64,000 nt of DNA from Rheinheimera tangshanensis (GTDB lineage: Bacteria > Pseudomonadota > Gammaproteobacteria > Enterobacterales > Alteromonadaceae), in NCBI RefSeq assembly GCF_014645135.1, contig NZ_BMLH01000012.1:28481-92480 (forward strand). The letters are read 5' to 3'. This document shows, in pieces, positions 17,916 to 26,093 of the stretch (the first letter of the stretch is position 1; each line of letters opens with the position of its first letter). The notes under the pieces are model-generated. The model had not been told where the DNA came from and ran no database searches. It saw nothing but the letters and a program-made list of their open reading frames with translations. The position numbers and the translations under genes were made by a program.

Positions 17916-20264
17916 ATGGCTTTTATCACCGCTAAAAAACATCAGCAGGTGGCCCGTTTTAATACCACTTTGTTAGCTTCAGCTTTCGCTTTGGCGTTAC
18001 CGGCAACAGCAACTGCTGATCAACAAAATACTGCAACGCAAAATGACACTCAACTGGATGCTGTGGTTGTTACCGCTGATGCAGTGGAAGCAAAATACAA
18101 AGCTGAAAAAGCAAGTTCAACTAAGCTGACTCAGCCTTTGGTGAACACACCACAAACTCTGGTTGTAGTGAAAAAAGAGTTGTTCCAGCAACAGGCTGCA
18201 ACGACTTTGTCTGATACCTTACGCAATACACCTGGCATCACTATGTTGATGGGTGAAAATGGTAATACAGCCACTGGCGATTCCATTTTTATGCGTGGTT
18301 TTGATACTCAAGGCAGCATTTTTGTCGACGGTATCCGTGATTTAGGCACCATCAGCCGTGATACCTTTAATACAGAGCAAGTTGAAATCGCTAAAGGCCC
18401 TGCAGGTGCAGACAATGGCCGTGGCGCATCCTCTGGTTATATCAACTTATCGAGCAAGCAGGCTACACAAGAAGAATTCACGACAGGCAATCTGACTTTA
18501 GGTTCTGGCTCGCACAAAAGAGCGACTGTCGATATGAATCGTCAGTTGTCTGACACCTCTGCTATTCGTGTGAACCTGCTCAAACAGGATTCAGGCATCG
18601 TTGATCGCGATGAAGTGGAAGACAATAGAACTGGTATTGCCACCTCTTTAGCCTTGGGTTTAGGCACAGCAACCCGCGCTTATTTAAACCTGTTTCATGT
18701 TGACCAGAAAAACCTGCCTGATGGTGGTACTCCAACTGTAGGGTTAGAAGGCTACTACAATGCAGCTTTTGATGCTGACCCAAGTACAAATTTCCCCAAT
18801 GGTGGCCCTAACGCCGGTAAAACTCTGGTGCCTGTGGATACCAGCAAGTTTTACGGCTCAAAAAATGATTTTGATGACGTCAAAGCCACTATGGTTACTG
18901 CAAAAATTGAGCATGACTTAGGCGATAAAACTACTATTCGTAACACCTCACGTTTTGGCCAATCCACGCAGGATTACTTGCTGACGGGTGTGAATGCTAT
19001 TACCACAACAACAGGCACCCTCGCTGCTGCTGTTGCCATCCCGGATCCGGCCAACTGGACTATTTCCCGCAGCCGTCAGGGCAAAGATCAACAAAACCAG
19101 ATCTTAACCAACCAGACCCAATTAAATTCTTCTGTTGAAGTGGCGGGTTTGACCCACGATATCAGCTCTGGTATCGAGTTTATTTATGAAAGTCAGCGTA
19201 ACAATACCTTAGCTTTACCAACAGGCACAACTCAGGTAGCTGCTAACTTATATAACCCAAGTACAAATGATGCCTTTGTTGACCCGGTTCATACCGGCGC
19301 CAGCACAGATGGCAGTACCTTAACCTCTGGCGTTTATCTGTTGGATACCATTCATTTAAACGAGCAATGGCAATTAAACGCCAGCGCCCGTTTAGATCAT
19401 TACAAGACAGAAACCGATACAGTCACTATTCAGGGCACTTCAACACCACAGATTATTCCTGTAGGCACGAAGTTAGGTTCGTCAGTCGAAGCGTCAGACA
19501 ACCTGGCCAGTTACAAGCTGGGTGCTTTGTATAAACCTGCAGTCAATGGCAGTGTGTATTTATCTTATGCCACCAGTCAGTTGCCACCGGGTGGTTCAAA
19601 TTTCACCTTAAGTGAGACGGTTGGCAATATCAATAACCCAAATCTGGATCCACAAAAAGGCACTAATTTAGAGTTAGGCACGAAGTGGGATCTGCTGAGT
19701 GATAAACTAGCTCTCACTGCTGCTGTGTTTAAAAGCACCAACGAAAACGAAATTGCCACTGATCCGGACGGCACTGCACTGCAAGTCGGTGAGCGCGAGG
19801 TGCACGGCCTTGAGTTAGGTGTGGTTGGAGCTATTACTTCTGCCTGGCAAATCAGCGCTGGTGCTGCTTACATGGACTCTGAAATTACCCGGGGTAATCA
19901 GGCCGGTACCAACCCTACCGACGGTGGTGTGATCCAGTGGACACCTGAACTGACTTTCACTTTGTGGAATACCTATGAGTTGCCACTAGGTCTGACTTTA
20001 GGTGGTGGCGTGCGTTATGTCGATACAGTGGTTCGCTCCAGCAGCACCACCTTAAATCTGGCAAAAACTGCTGTGGTTGAAATGCCGGATTATTGGGTGG
20101 TTGATGCTATGGCCTCTTACCCTGTCACCCCATATGTCGACGTACAACTGAACGTCTATAACCTGTTAGACGAAGAGTATATCGCCAAGTTGAACAACGG
20201 CGGCTCACGGTATTTTGCCGGTACTCCACGTTCGTTCCGTTTGGGTGTGAATGTACAGTTCTAA
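17916..20264 (+). CDS. fiu: TonB-dependent catecholate siderophore receptor, Fiu-like
   Basis: Outer-membrane receptor of 782 residues importing ferric siderophores (catecholates or their breakdown products, by similarity to E. coli Fiu). Signal peptide about 1-34. A TonB box region is followed by LDAVVVTADAVEAKY (about 46-60). The plug domain covers about 70-190 (LSDTLRNTPGITMLMGENGN, FMRGFDTQGSIFVDGIRD, NTEQVEIAKGPAG). A 22-strand barrel follows, ending in RLGVNVQF with the terminal Phe. It is followed by PiuC, TonB, ExbB and ExbD genes on the same strand, as in the fiu-ybiX order of enterobacteria. An ERIC-type repeat lies directly after its stop. Confidence 0.9.
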   Translation: MAFITAKKHQQVARFNTTLLASAFALALPATATADQQNTATQNDTQLDAVVVTADAVEAKYKAEKASSTKLTQPLVNTPQTLVVVKKELFQQQAATTLSDTLRNTPGITMLMGENGNTATGDSIFMRGFDTQGSIFVDGIRDLGTISRDTFNTEQVEIAKGPAGADNGRGASSGYINLSSKQATQEEFTTGNLTLGSGSHKRATVDMNRQLSDTSAIRVNLLKQDSGIVDRDEVEDNRTGIATSLALGLGTATRAYLNLFHVDQKNLPDGGTPTVGLEGYYNAAFDADPSTNFPNGGPNAGKTLVPVDTSKFYGSKNDFDDVKATMVTAKIEHDLGDKTTIRNTSRFGQSTQDYLLTGVNAITTTTGTLAAAVAIPDPANWTISRSRQGKDQQNQILTNQTQLNSSVEVAGLTHDISSGIEFIYESQRNNTLALPTGTTQVAANLYNPSTNDAFVDPVHTGASTDGSTLTSGVYLLDTIHLNEQWQLNASARLDHYKTETDTVTIQGTSTPQIIPVGTKLGSSVEASDNLASYKLGALYKPAVNGSVYLSYATSQLPPGGSNFTLSETVGNINNPNLDPQKGTNLELGTKWDLLSDKLALTAAVFKSTNENEIATDPDGTALQVGEREVHGLELGVVGAITSAWQISAGAAYMDSEITRGNQAGTNPTDGGVIQWTPELTFTLWNTYELPLGLTLGGGVRYVDTVVRSSSTTLNLAKTAVVEMPDYWVVDAMASYPVTPYVDVQLNVYNLLDEEYIAKLNNGGSRYFAGTPRSFRLGVNVQF

Positions 20265-20270
20265 ATAACA

Positions 20271-20397
20271 ATACCCTTCCTGCGTGAAGCTGCAGCTTTG
20301 TTGACTGCGCTCACTCGCCCCAGTCACATAGGATCTCTATGCTCCTGGGGTCATGCGAGCTTGTCGCCGCCCTGCAACATCACGCAGTTTGGGTATA
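20271..20397 (+). repeat. ERIC/IRU-type intergenic repeat, copy 1 (127 bp)
   Basis: Aligns without gaps over 127 bases to the copies at 52948-53074 and (inverted) 23031-23157. Ends are ATACCC / GGGTATA. The inner part contains GCAGCTTTGTTGACTGCG and GCTCCTGGGGTCA, recognisable from enterobacterial ERIC sequences. It sits seven bases after the fiu-like stop and 37 bases before piuC, so it would be transcribed within that operon as a long hairpin. Confidence 0.85.
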
Positions 20398-20433
20398 AGC
20401 CTCACTATTGTGAGGCTCTTTGCAGGATTTTTT

Positions 20434-21114
20434 ATGCTAATCCATATTCCACAAGTATTAACCAAAGACCAGGTGGTACAATTCAGGCAGTTGCTTGATG
20501 CAGCAGACTGGACTGACGGTCGTGCTACTGTTGGGCCACAAGGTGCTTTGGTTAAACAAAACAAACAGTTGGCTGTTGAATCACCACTGGCGAAACAACT
20601 GGGCGCCGTGATTTTACAAGCCCTTTATCAGCATCCGCTTTTTATGGCTGCAGCTATTCCGCTTCGCACCGTGCCACCACTATTTAACAGCTATCAGGGC
20701 GGCGAACATTATGGCTTGCATGTAGATGGCGCTATCCGCGGTTTGCCTGGTTCTGGTTTAAGTTTAAGAACAGATCTGTCTTCGACCTTGTTTTTGTCCG
20801 AGCCTGATGACTATCAGGGCGGCGAGTTGCAAATCATGGATACCTTTGGGTTGCATGAAATTAAGCTGCCGGCAGGAGATTTAATTTTATATCCGTCCAG
20901 CAGTTTGCATCAGGTATTGCCTGTCACGAGTGGCGAGCGGGTATGCAGCTTTTTCTGGACCCAAAGTATGGTGCGTAACGATCAACAGCGTTCTATGTTA
21001 TTTGAACTGGATCAAACCATACAACAGTTGCGCTCACAGCATGGCGACACCGCAGAAGTGCTGGCGCTGACCGGGCATTACCATAACTTAGTGCGTTTAT
21101 GGGCTGAGCTGTGA
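20434..21114 (+). CDS. piuC: PiuC/YbiX Fe(II)- and 2-oxoglutarate-dependent hydroxylase
   Basis: PKHD-type dioxygenase of 226 residues, exactly the family length. Metal ligands are His96 and Asp98 (HVDGA) and His159 ([10 protein letters not shown]); Arg169 binds 2-oxoglutarate ([11 protein letters not shown]). The ATG at 20434 has CAGGA seven bases upstream; an in-frame upstream ATG at 20353 would run into the ERIC repeat and is rejected. PiuC genes are typically beside catecholate receptor genes and iron-regulated. The substrate is not known and a role in siderophore or receptor modification is inferred. Its stop overlaps the GTG start of tonB (GTGA). Confidence 0.92.
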   Translation: MLIHIPQVLTKDQVVQFRQLLDAADWTDGRATVGPQGALVKQNKQLAVESPLAKQLGAVILQALYQHPLFMAAAIPLRTVPPLFNSYQGGEHYGLHVDGAIRGLPGSGLSLRTDLSSTLFLSEPDDYQGGELQIMDTFGLHEIKLPAGDLILYPSSSLHQVLPVTSGERVCSFFWTQSMVRNDQQRSMLFELDQTIQQLRSQHGDTAEVLALTGHYHNLVRLWAEL

Positions 21115-21785
21115 AACGATCTGCCTCGTTGTTTTTGCTGGTGCTGATGGTGCACTTAAGTCTGATTGCGGCTGTGGTCAGCCAAACCAGTGAACCTCAA
21201 GCCAAAGCGGTCGAAAAGGCTATAGAAGGGGTTATTATTCCTGCTCCTGTAGCGCCACAGCCAGAAAAGCCTAAGCCAAAACCGGTTCAGCCTGAACCTG
21301 TGAAAAAACCAAAGCCCAAACCGCTGAAGCGACAAAAAGCGCAAGCGAAAAAAGCAGTGGCTAAACCAAAACCAGCTCCGGTATTACCAGCTCCAGTTGC
21401 AGAAGCTTCACCTAGAGCTGTCAGTGCACCAGAACCTGTGGCGCAAGGGGCAAATAACAAAGCTGTAGCCAAAGCAGCAGAGCCTGAACCTCAAGCAACA
21501 CCGCCTGTGGCCTCAGCCTATAAAGCCCTGAACAAGGCGCCACTTTATCCGACCTTATCGCGCCGTCTGAAAGAGCAGGGCACAGTCTATTTACAGGTGT
21601 TGGTGCTTAAAAATGGCAAAGTAGGGCAGTTAAAACTAAAACAAAGTTCGGGTTTTGCCCGACTGGATCAATCGGCATTAAATGCGGTGCGCGGCTGGAC
21701 TTATCAGCCTGCGCAGAAGCTGGGGCAACCAGTCGACTACTGGTTTGTGCAGCCTGTGGTTTTTAATTTAAATTCAATTCATTAG
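21111..21785 (+). CDS. tonB: TonB energy-transducing protein
   Basis: Periplasm-spanning protein of 224 residues that transmits proton-motive energy from ExbB-ExbD to outer-membrane receptors. An N-terminal anchor (about 6-22, [17 protein letters not shown]) is followed by a Pro/Lys-rich rod at about 48-110 ([20 protein letters not shown]). The C-terminal TonB fold occupies about 140-224, with [20 protein letters not shown] and [20 protein letters not shown]. The GTG start overlaps the piuC stop, so translation is coupled. It precedes exbB by ten bases, giving the module a dedicated transducer. Confidence 0.93.
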   Translation: MKRSASLFLLVLMVHLSLIAAVVSQTSEPQAKAVEKAIEGVIIPAPVAPQPEKPKPKPVQPEPVKKPKPKPLKRQKAQAKKAVAKPKPAPVLPAPVAEASPRAVSAPEPVAQGANNKAVAKAAEPEPQATPPVASAYKALNKAPLYPTLSRRLKEQGTVYLQVLVLKNGKVGQLKLKQSSGFARLDQSALNAVRGWTYQPAQKLGQPVDYWFVQPVVFNLNSIH

Positions 21786-21795
21786 CGAGTAAATC

Positions 21796-22524
21796 ATGCA
21801 AGAGAATCCCTATGGTATTGCCGCACTCTGGGCACAAGGTGACTTTGTTATCAAAGCTGTGGCCGTGATGCTGCTGTTGATGTCTGTCGCCAGTTGGTCT
21901 GTGATTGTGATCCGGGCTATTAGTTTATGGCGCTTAAAACGGATCAGCAGAGCCAGCAATGATTTCTGGCATGCCCACAGTTTTACCGAAGGTTTGCGGA
22001 TTTTAAGTTCGGCCGATTCAGCAACAGGCCCGATGAACCCGTTTCGCTATATGGCTGATGAAGGTCAGGCGGCTTTGGATCACCATCAAAGCCATCAGCA
22101 GGATTTACATGGTAATTTGCCTTTAGCCGAATGGCTTACCTCTTGTTTACGCGGCGCTATTGATGAAAGTGCTGAGCAGATGCAAAAGGGTTTAGCTATT
22201 TTGGCCTCTGTCGGCTCTACAGCGCCTTTTGTCGGTTTATTTGGCACCGTCTGGGGTATTTATCATGCACTGGTGGGGATAGGTGTTTCGGGGCAAGCCA
22301 GTATCGACAAAGTTGCAGGCCCTGTTGGTGAGGCTCTGATCATGACGGCCTTTGGCCTGGCTGTGGCTATTCCTGCTGTACTTGGTTACAACGCTTTGCA
22401 GCGTGGCAACAAAGATGTGTTGAATAAAATGCATCGGTTTGCCCATCAACTACATGCCTATTTTCTGACCGGTGCAGCGCCAAAAAGCAGCAAAGTGGTA
22501 GTGCCATTAAAGGAGGCAAAATAA
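21796..22524 (+). CDS. exbB: ExbB, MotA/TolQ/ExbB proton channel subunit
   Basis: Inner-membrane channel protein of 242 residues with three helices (about 20-42, 140-165 and 180-202). Family motifs are LASVGSTAPFVGLFGTVWGI (about 135-154) and GEALIMTAFGLAVAIPAVLGYN (about 180-201). It forms the proton-driven motor with ExbD for TonB. The gene ends exactly where exbD begins (TAAATG), and GGAGGCAAAATAA inside its 3' end is the exbD ribosome binding site. Confidence 0.94.
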   Translation: MQENPYGIAALWAQGDFVIKAVAVMLLLMSVASWSVIVIRAISLWRLKRISRASNDFWHAHSFTEGLRILSSADSATGPMNPFRYMADEGQAALDHHQSHQQDLHGNLPLAEWLTSCLRGAIDESAEQMQKGLAILASVGSTAPFVGLFGTVWGIYHALVGIGVSGQASIDKVAGPVGEALIMTAFGLAVAIPAVLGYNALQRGNKDVLNKMHRFAHQLHAYFLTGAAPKSSKVVVPLKEAK

Positions 22525-22938
22525 ATGGCTTTTGGTGGTGGTTTAGATTCAGACAATGAAGTGATGAGCGAAATTAATATGACACCACTGGTGGATGTGA
22601 TGCTGGTGCTGCTGATTATTTTTATTATCACAGTGCCGGTATTAACCCATAGCGTAAAAGTCGATTTACCCCGGGTCAGCAACGAAAAGCAGGAAATCAA
22701 ACCTCAAACTGTCACTTTAACAGTCAAAGCTGACGGCGCTGTATTTTGGGACGACACGCCTGTTGATGCAGCTGCGCTTGAGCTAAAACTTGCTGAACAG
22801 GCGCAAAAACAGCCACAACCTGAAGTACATATACGGGGAGATAAAGCCGCTCCTTATGAACATGTCCTGAAAACTATGGCCGCTGTGCAGCAATCGGGTT
22901 TGCTGAAATTAGGCTTTATCAGCGAACCTGCGGCTTGA
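22525..22938 (+). CDS. exbD: ExbD biopolymer transport protein
   Basis: 137-residue partner of ExbB with one transmembrane helix (about 20-42) preceded by EINMTPLVDVMLVLLIIFI, which includes the essential proton-carrying Asp. The C-terminal periplasmic domain has VTLTVKADGAVFWDDTPVD and VHIRGDKAAPYEHVLKTMAAVQQSG. Last gene of the iron-uptake operon. No clear terminator follows. Confidence 0.94.
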   Translation: MAFGGGLDSDNEVMSEINMTPLVDVMLVLLIIFIITVPVLTHSVKVDLPRVSNEKQEIKPQTVTLTVKADGAVFWDDTPVDAAALELKLAEQAQKQPQPEVHIRGDKAAPYEHVLKTMAAVQQSGLLKLGFISEPAA

Positions 22939-22977
22939 ACTTTGCTGTTCGGTTTTTTGCATAAAGTACATCGATAA

Positions 22978-23001
22978 AATTAAATTGCATGCAATTTAAT
23001 T
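22978..23001 (+). promoter_or_regulatory. 24-bp perfect palindrome, predicted OhrR operator of the peroxidase gene
   Basis: Two 12-base half-sites AATTAAATTGCA / TGCAATTTAATT. The stretch 22984-23002 matches 60650-60668 before ohrR at 17 of 19 bases. It contains a possible promoter, TTGCAT at 22985 and CATTAT at 23008 with a 17-base spacer, so a bound repressor would block it. The only gene downstream on this strand is the glutathione peroxidase gene, beyond the ERIC repeat. Confidence 0.65.
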
Positions 23002-23030
23002 GTTAGGCATTATGTTTGCACTTTGGAATT

Positions 23031-23157
23031 ATACCCCCAGTAATTGTAATTGCAGCGAGACGACAAGAGTGAGCGGCCTCAGGAGCATAGTTTAGCTATG
23101 TGAATGGGGCGAGAGCTCGCGGTCAACAAAGCGGCAGCTTCAAGTACGACGGGTATA
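23031..23157 (-). repeat. ERIC/IRU-type intergenic repeat, copy 2 (127 bp, inverted)
   Basis: In reverse orientation it matches the other two copies over its 127 bases: ends TATACCC and GGGTATA, the core CTCGCCCCATTCACATAG on the minus strand, and GCCGCTTTGTTGACCGCG. It lies between the palindrome at 22978-23001 and the peroxidase start at 23190, inside the predicted 5' leader. Confidence 0.85.
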
Positions 23158-23189
23158 TCACTGAAACCAGAACAGCAGAGGAGCAAATA

Positions 23190-23681
23190 ATGTCGAACCC
23201 AATTTTTGATTTAGCAGTGACCAATATCAAAGGCCAGCAGGTAGAGTTAAAAGACTATCAGGGTAAAGTGCTGCTGATTGTCAATACGGCCAGTAAATGT
23301 GGTTTTACGCCGCAGTACAAAGGCTTAGAAGAGTTGTATCAAAAGTACAAAGATCAGGGCCTGGAAATTTTAGGTTTCCCTTGCAACCAGTTTGGTAAAC
23401 AAGAGCAAGGCAATGAAAGTGAAATCAGCGAGTTTTGTGAACTGAACTACGGTGTGTCTTTTCCAATGTTCGCCAAAATTGAAGTCAACGGCCCTGAGGC
23501 CTCGCCTTTATTTAAAAACCTGAAACAACAAAAACCAGGTTTATTAGGCTCAGAGTCGATCAAATGGAACTTCACGAAATTTCTGATCGGCCGCGACGGC
23601 AAAGCGATTTTACGCGCAGCACCACTAACCAAACCAGAAGATTTAGAAGCAGAAATTCAACAGGCGCTAGCAGCAAAATAA
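23190..23681 (+). CDS. gpx: Glutathione peroxidase-family thiol peroxidase
   Basis: 163-residue Cys-type peroxidase reducing H2O2 and organic peroxides, probably using thioredoxin or glutathione. Peroxidatic Cys37 sits in [12 protein letters not shown]; the tetrad continues with Gln in [11 protein letters not shown] (Gln67) and Trp-Asn in KWNFTKFLI. The ATG at 23190 has AGAGGAG at ideal spacing; an in-frame ATG at 23100 would translate the ERIC repeat and is rejected. It is preceded by a predicted OhrR operator, fitting a role in organic-peroxide defence. A terminator follows at 23701. Confidence 0.93.
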   Translation: MSNPIFDLAVTNIKGQQVELKDYQGKVLLIVNTASKCGFTPQYKGLEELYQKYKDQGLEILGFPCNQFGKQEQGNESEISEFCELNYGVSFPMFAKIEVNGPEASPLFKNLKQQKPGLLGSESIKWNFTKFLIGRDGKAILRAAPLTKPEDLEAEIQQALAAK

Positions 23682-23700
23682 GTGCAGAGATAAATGGTAG

Positions 23701-23727
23701 GGGCGACCTTTATGGTCGTCCTTTTTT
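23701..23727 (+). terminator. Rho-independent terminator of the peroxidase gene
   Basis: GGGCGACC, five-base loop, GGTCGTCC (one G-T pair) followed by TTTTTT. Confidence 0.85.
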
Positions 23728-23760
23728 ATGCCAATCTGCTTTTTGCAGAAGTGTAAAAAA

Positions 23761-23778
23761 GCGCCTGAACACAGGCGC
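23761..23778 (-). terminator. Terminator on the minus strand, probably for the glycosyltransferase gene
   Basis: GCGCCTG / CAGGCGC with a four-base loop. On the minus strand the stem is followed by six T residues. The gene that would use it ends 152 bases upstream, at 23931. Confidence 0.6.
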
Positions 23779-23930
23779 AAAATACACAAGGCTGGGATCG
23801 GTTGCGAAAAGACCTGCTTTTGGACAACCTGTTCATCCTACTGTGAGAACGAAGCTCAGTGTGCGCCAGTTCTGCTGGCCTCGCCTTGATTTAAAACAAT
23901 AAAAAGCCAAGCTTTGTTTTTTAGCTGTCT

Positions 23931-24905
23931 TTATTTTTTCCTTTCATCTTTAGCCCTGCTGCGGTTAAAAAAGTAGGACGTAAAAGCTAACTGTATTTTC
24001 TTTCGCACTGAAAATTGCGGTAGCCACCAACTTTTTCGCACAACAGATTTGCATTGCTGCGCCAACCTGACCGGAAAACTTTGCAGGCTTTTATTATCCA
24101 GCTGCAATTTATAAAGCAAGTAGGCCAGATTCAATAATAAGATATGCCGCCACTTTGGCTGCAAAGCCGGATATGCCTGCTTTTGCTCTAACGCTGTGAA
24201 GAAATTATGCAGTTGCTGCTGATGCTCAGCTTTGACATTAAAAGAGGCACTGGCCTGATGTTCACGATACCCATAAAGGGGTAAACGCAGATGGTACAAG
24301 CGCTGCGCTGCCAGATATAAATCGGGTAATGCCATTACATCTTCGCAAAAGGCGACCCCCACAGGAAACTGAAAATCCATGGCTATTTTTTTACGATAAA
24401 TTCTCAACCACGAAAACCATTGATTTATTTTAAAGACATTCGTCACTGCTTTGTCTTTTGCTAACCAACCAGAATTCTTATGCAGGTAACGGGCTTTACT
24501 CTGTGCTATGGCGGCCTCATTTATAAATCTTTTATAACCGAGTTCAATCAGGTCAGGCTGATGCTGTTGGATGACCTGTAATACGGCCTCGACATAACCT
24601 GGCAGCAGCACATCGTCCGCATCAACAAAACCAATATAGTCACCAGTTGCATGCTTGATACCGTTGTTTCTTGCCGCACTGACCCCTGAGTTGTGCTGAC
24701 AAAGCAGTAAGTAGCATTCCGGCATTGCAGAGCTGGCCATATGCTGTCTGGCGATCTCCAGACTGCCATCGGATGCACCATCACAGATCAGCACAATTTG
24801 TACCTGCTCTGTTAGCTGAGCTTCAATAGAGCCCAGTAATTGAGAAAAATAGTCTGCTGCATGATAAAAAGGCACAACAAGTGACAATAAGACACTGGAT
24901 TGCAT
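23931..24905 (-). CDS. Family 2 glycosyltransferase
   Basis: GT-A fold enzyme of 324 residues transferring a sugar from a nucleotide donor. It shows the family start LSLVVPFYHAADYFSQLLGS (about 7-26), the nucleotide-binding VLICDGASDGS, SGVSAARNNGIKHATGDYIG (about 74-93) and the metal-binding DADD (about 95-98). The C-terminal third is rich in basic and aromatic residues and lacks clear membrane helices. It is isolated from any polysaccharide cluster, so acceptor and donor are unknown. No good ribosome binding site is seen before the ATG. Confidence 0.85.
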   Translation of the reverse strand: MQSSVLLSLVVPFYHAADYFSQLLGSIEAQLTEQVQIVLICDGASDGSLEIARQHMASSAMPECYLLLCQHNSGVSAARNNGIKHATGDYIGFVDADDVLLPGYVEAVLQVIQQHQPDLIELGYKRFINEAAIAQSKARYLHKNSGWLAKDKAVTNVFKINQWFSWLRIYRKKIAMDFQFPVGVAFCEDVMALPDLYLAAQRLYHLRLPLYGYREHQASASFNVKAEHQQQLHNFFTALEQKQAYPALQPKWRHILLLNLAYLLYKLQLDNKSLQSFPVRLAQQCKSVVRKSWWLPQFSVRKKIQLAFTSYFFNRSRAKDERKK

Positions 24906-25139
24906 AAAAGGAAGACCCGCTAGCGCTATGTAAAAATGACCTTCATTTTATCAGGATCGATACGCAACTCAGCAGCAGTTTTACATGTAGTGACAAAAAG
25001 CCTGAAGATCTGGAATCATTGAGTTTCTGTTTGAACTCTAATAAAACGCTGATTTTCGAGGTTTTCGGCTTGCTTTCATTGAGGAATTTCTAAAGACTGA
25101 CGCCAGTTCATTCTGTTGTTCAGGTTGTTATAGGACCTT

Positions 25140-26018
25140 ATGAAAAGTCTGGCGCACTCTGCTTCTGATCATCCCACGAAAGGGATCCTTTTTATGTTGC
25201 TGGCTGTTGGTATGTTTTGCGCTATGGACGCTTGCATGAAGCAACTGACAAAGCACTATGGCCCCATGCAAATTACCAGTTTGAGGGCTTTATTTGCCTG
25301 GCCATTAATAGTGTGCTGGTTAATAACTACCAACAGAGTGCAGCATTTACTCAATTCACGCTGGTCTTTGCATCTGCTAAGAGCTGTGCTTGGTATAGTG
25401 ATGTTGTCCGCTTTTGTCTATGCCATTCAAACCCTGTCGCTCTCCGATGCTTACGCTATCTTTTTTGCCGCGCCGCTTCTTATCACTGCTATGTCAGTGT
25501 GGTTTTTAGGTGAACATGTGCAGCTGCGGCAATGGGTGGCTATAGGTATTGGCATGCTGGCTGTGGTCTTTATGCTCAAACCTGAAGGCGATCAATTACT
25601 GAGTTTAGGCGCGCTGGCTGCTTTGGTGTCGGCACTTTGTTATGCCATTTCGGCTATTACGGTGCGGGTGTTATCCCGCACCGACAATAGTGGCAATATG
25701 GTGTTTTGGCTGATGACCATGATAGGGGTGGGGGCCGGAGCTTTGGCTTATCCGGACTGGGTGGCTTTATCATCCGAACATCTGTGGTTATTTGCACTGA
25801 TGGGCTTAAGTGGTGCCATAGGTCAGGTATTTATTACCGAAGCTTTTCGTTTAGCGCCTGCTTCTGTGATTGCGCCTTTTGAATACACAGCGCTGGTTTG
25901 GGGTTTAGGTTTTGATATCTTGTTGTGGCAGTTGTACCCGGATTTATCTTTGTTGATAGGCGCTGGGGTGATTATGGCCAGTGGCCTTTATCTTTGGGCA
26001 CAGGAGCGGCGTTGGTAA
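25140..26018 (+). CDS. EamA-family (DMT) transporter
   Basis: Inner-membrane drug/metabolite transporter of 292 residues with ten predicted helices in two EamA repeats (about 17-140 and 155-288). Typical features are FAMDACMKQL-like helix 1, LRALFAWPLIVCW in helix 2, SDAYAIFFAAPLLITAMSVWFLGE in repeat 1, and APASVIAPFEYTALVWG in repeat 2. Members export metabolites or amino acids; the substrate here is unknown. AGGA precedes the ATG. Confidence 0.85.
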   Translation: MKSLAHSASDHPTKGILFMLLAVGMFCAMDACMKQLTKHYGPMQITSLRALFAWPLIVCWLITTNRVQHLLNSRWSLHLLRAVLGIVMLSAFVYAIQTLSLSDAYAIFFAAPLLITAMSVWFLGEHVQLRQWVAIGIGMLAVVFMLKPEGDQLLSLGALAALVSALCYAISAITVRVLSRTDNSGNMVFWLMTMIGVGAGALAYPDWVALSSEHLWLFALMGLSGAIGQVFITEAFRLAPASVIAPFEYTALVWGLGFDILLWQLYPDLSLLIGAGVIMASGLYLWAQERRW

Positions 26019-26093
26019 AACAAATGAACCCGTTGTCATGTTAGTGTCATTGCGGCATCTTAGGATAAGACTTTTGCAAAAGGTATAAATAAT

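Noticed and set aside
20353-20433. N-terminal extension of PiuC
   Set aside because: Runs through the ERIC repeat; the family length of 226 residues is met from 20434.
23100-23189. N-terminal extension of the glutathione peroxidase
   Set aside because: It would translate the ERIC repeat; the ATG at 23190 has a strong AGAGGAG and matches the family start.
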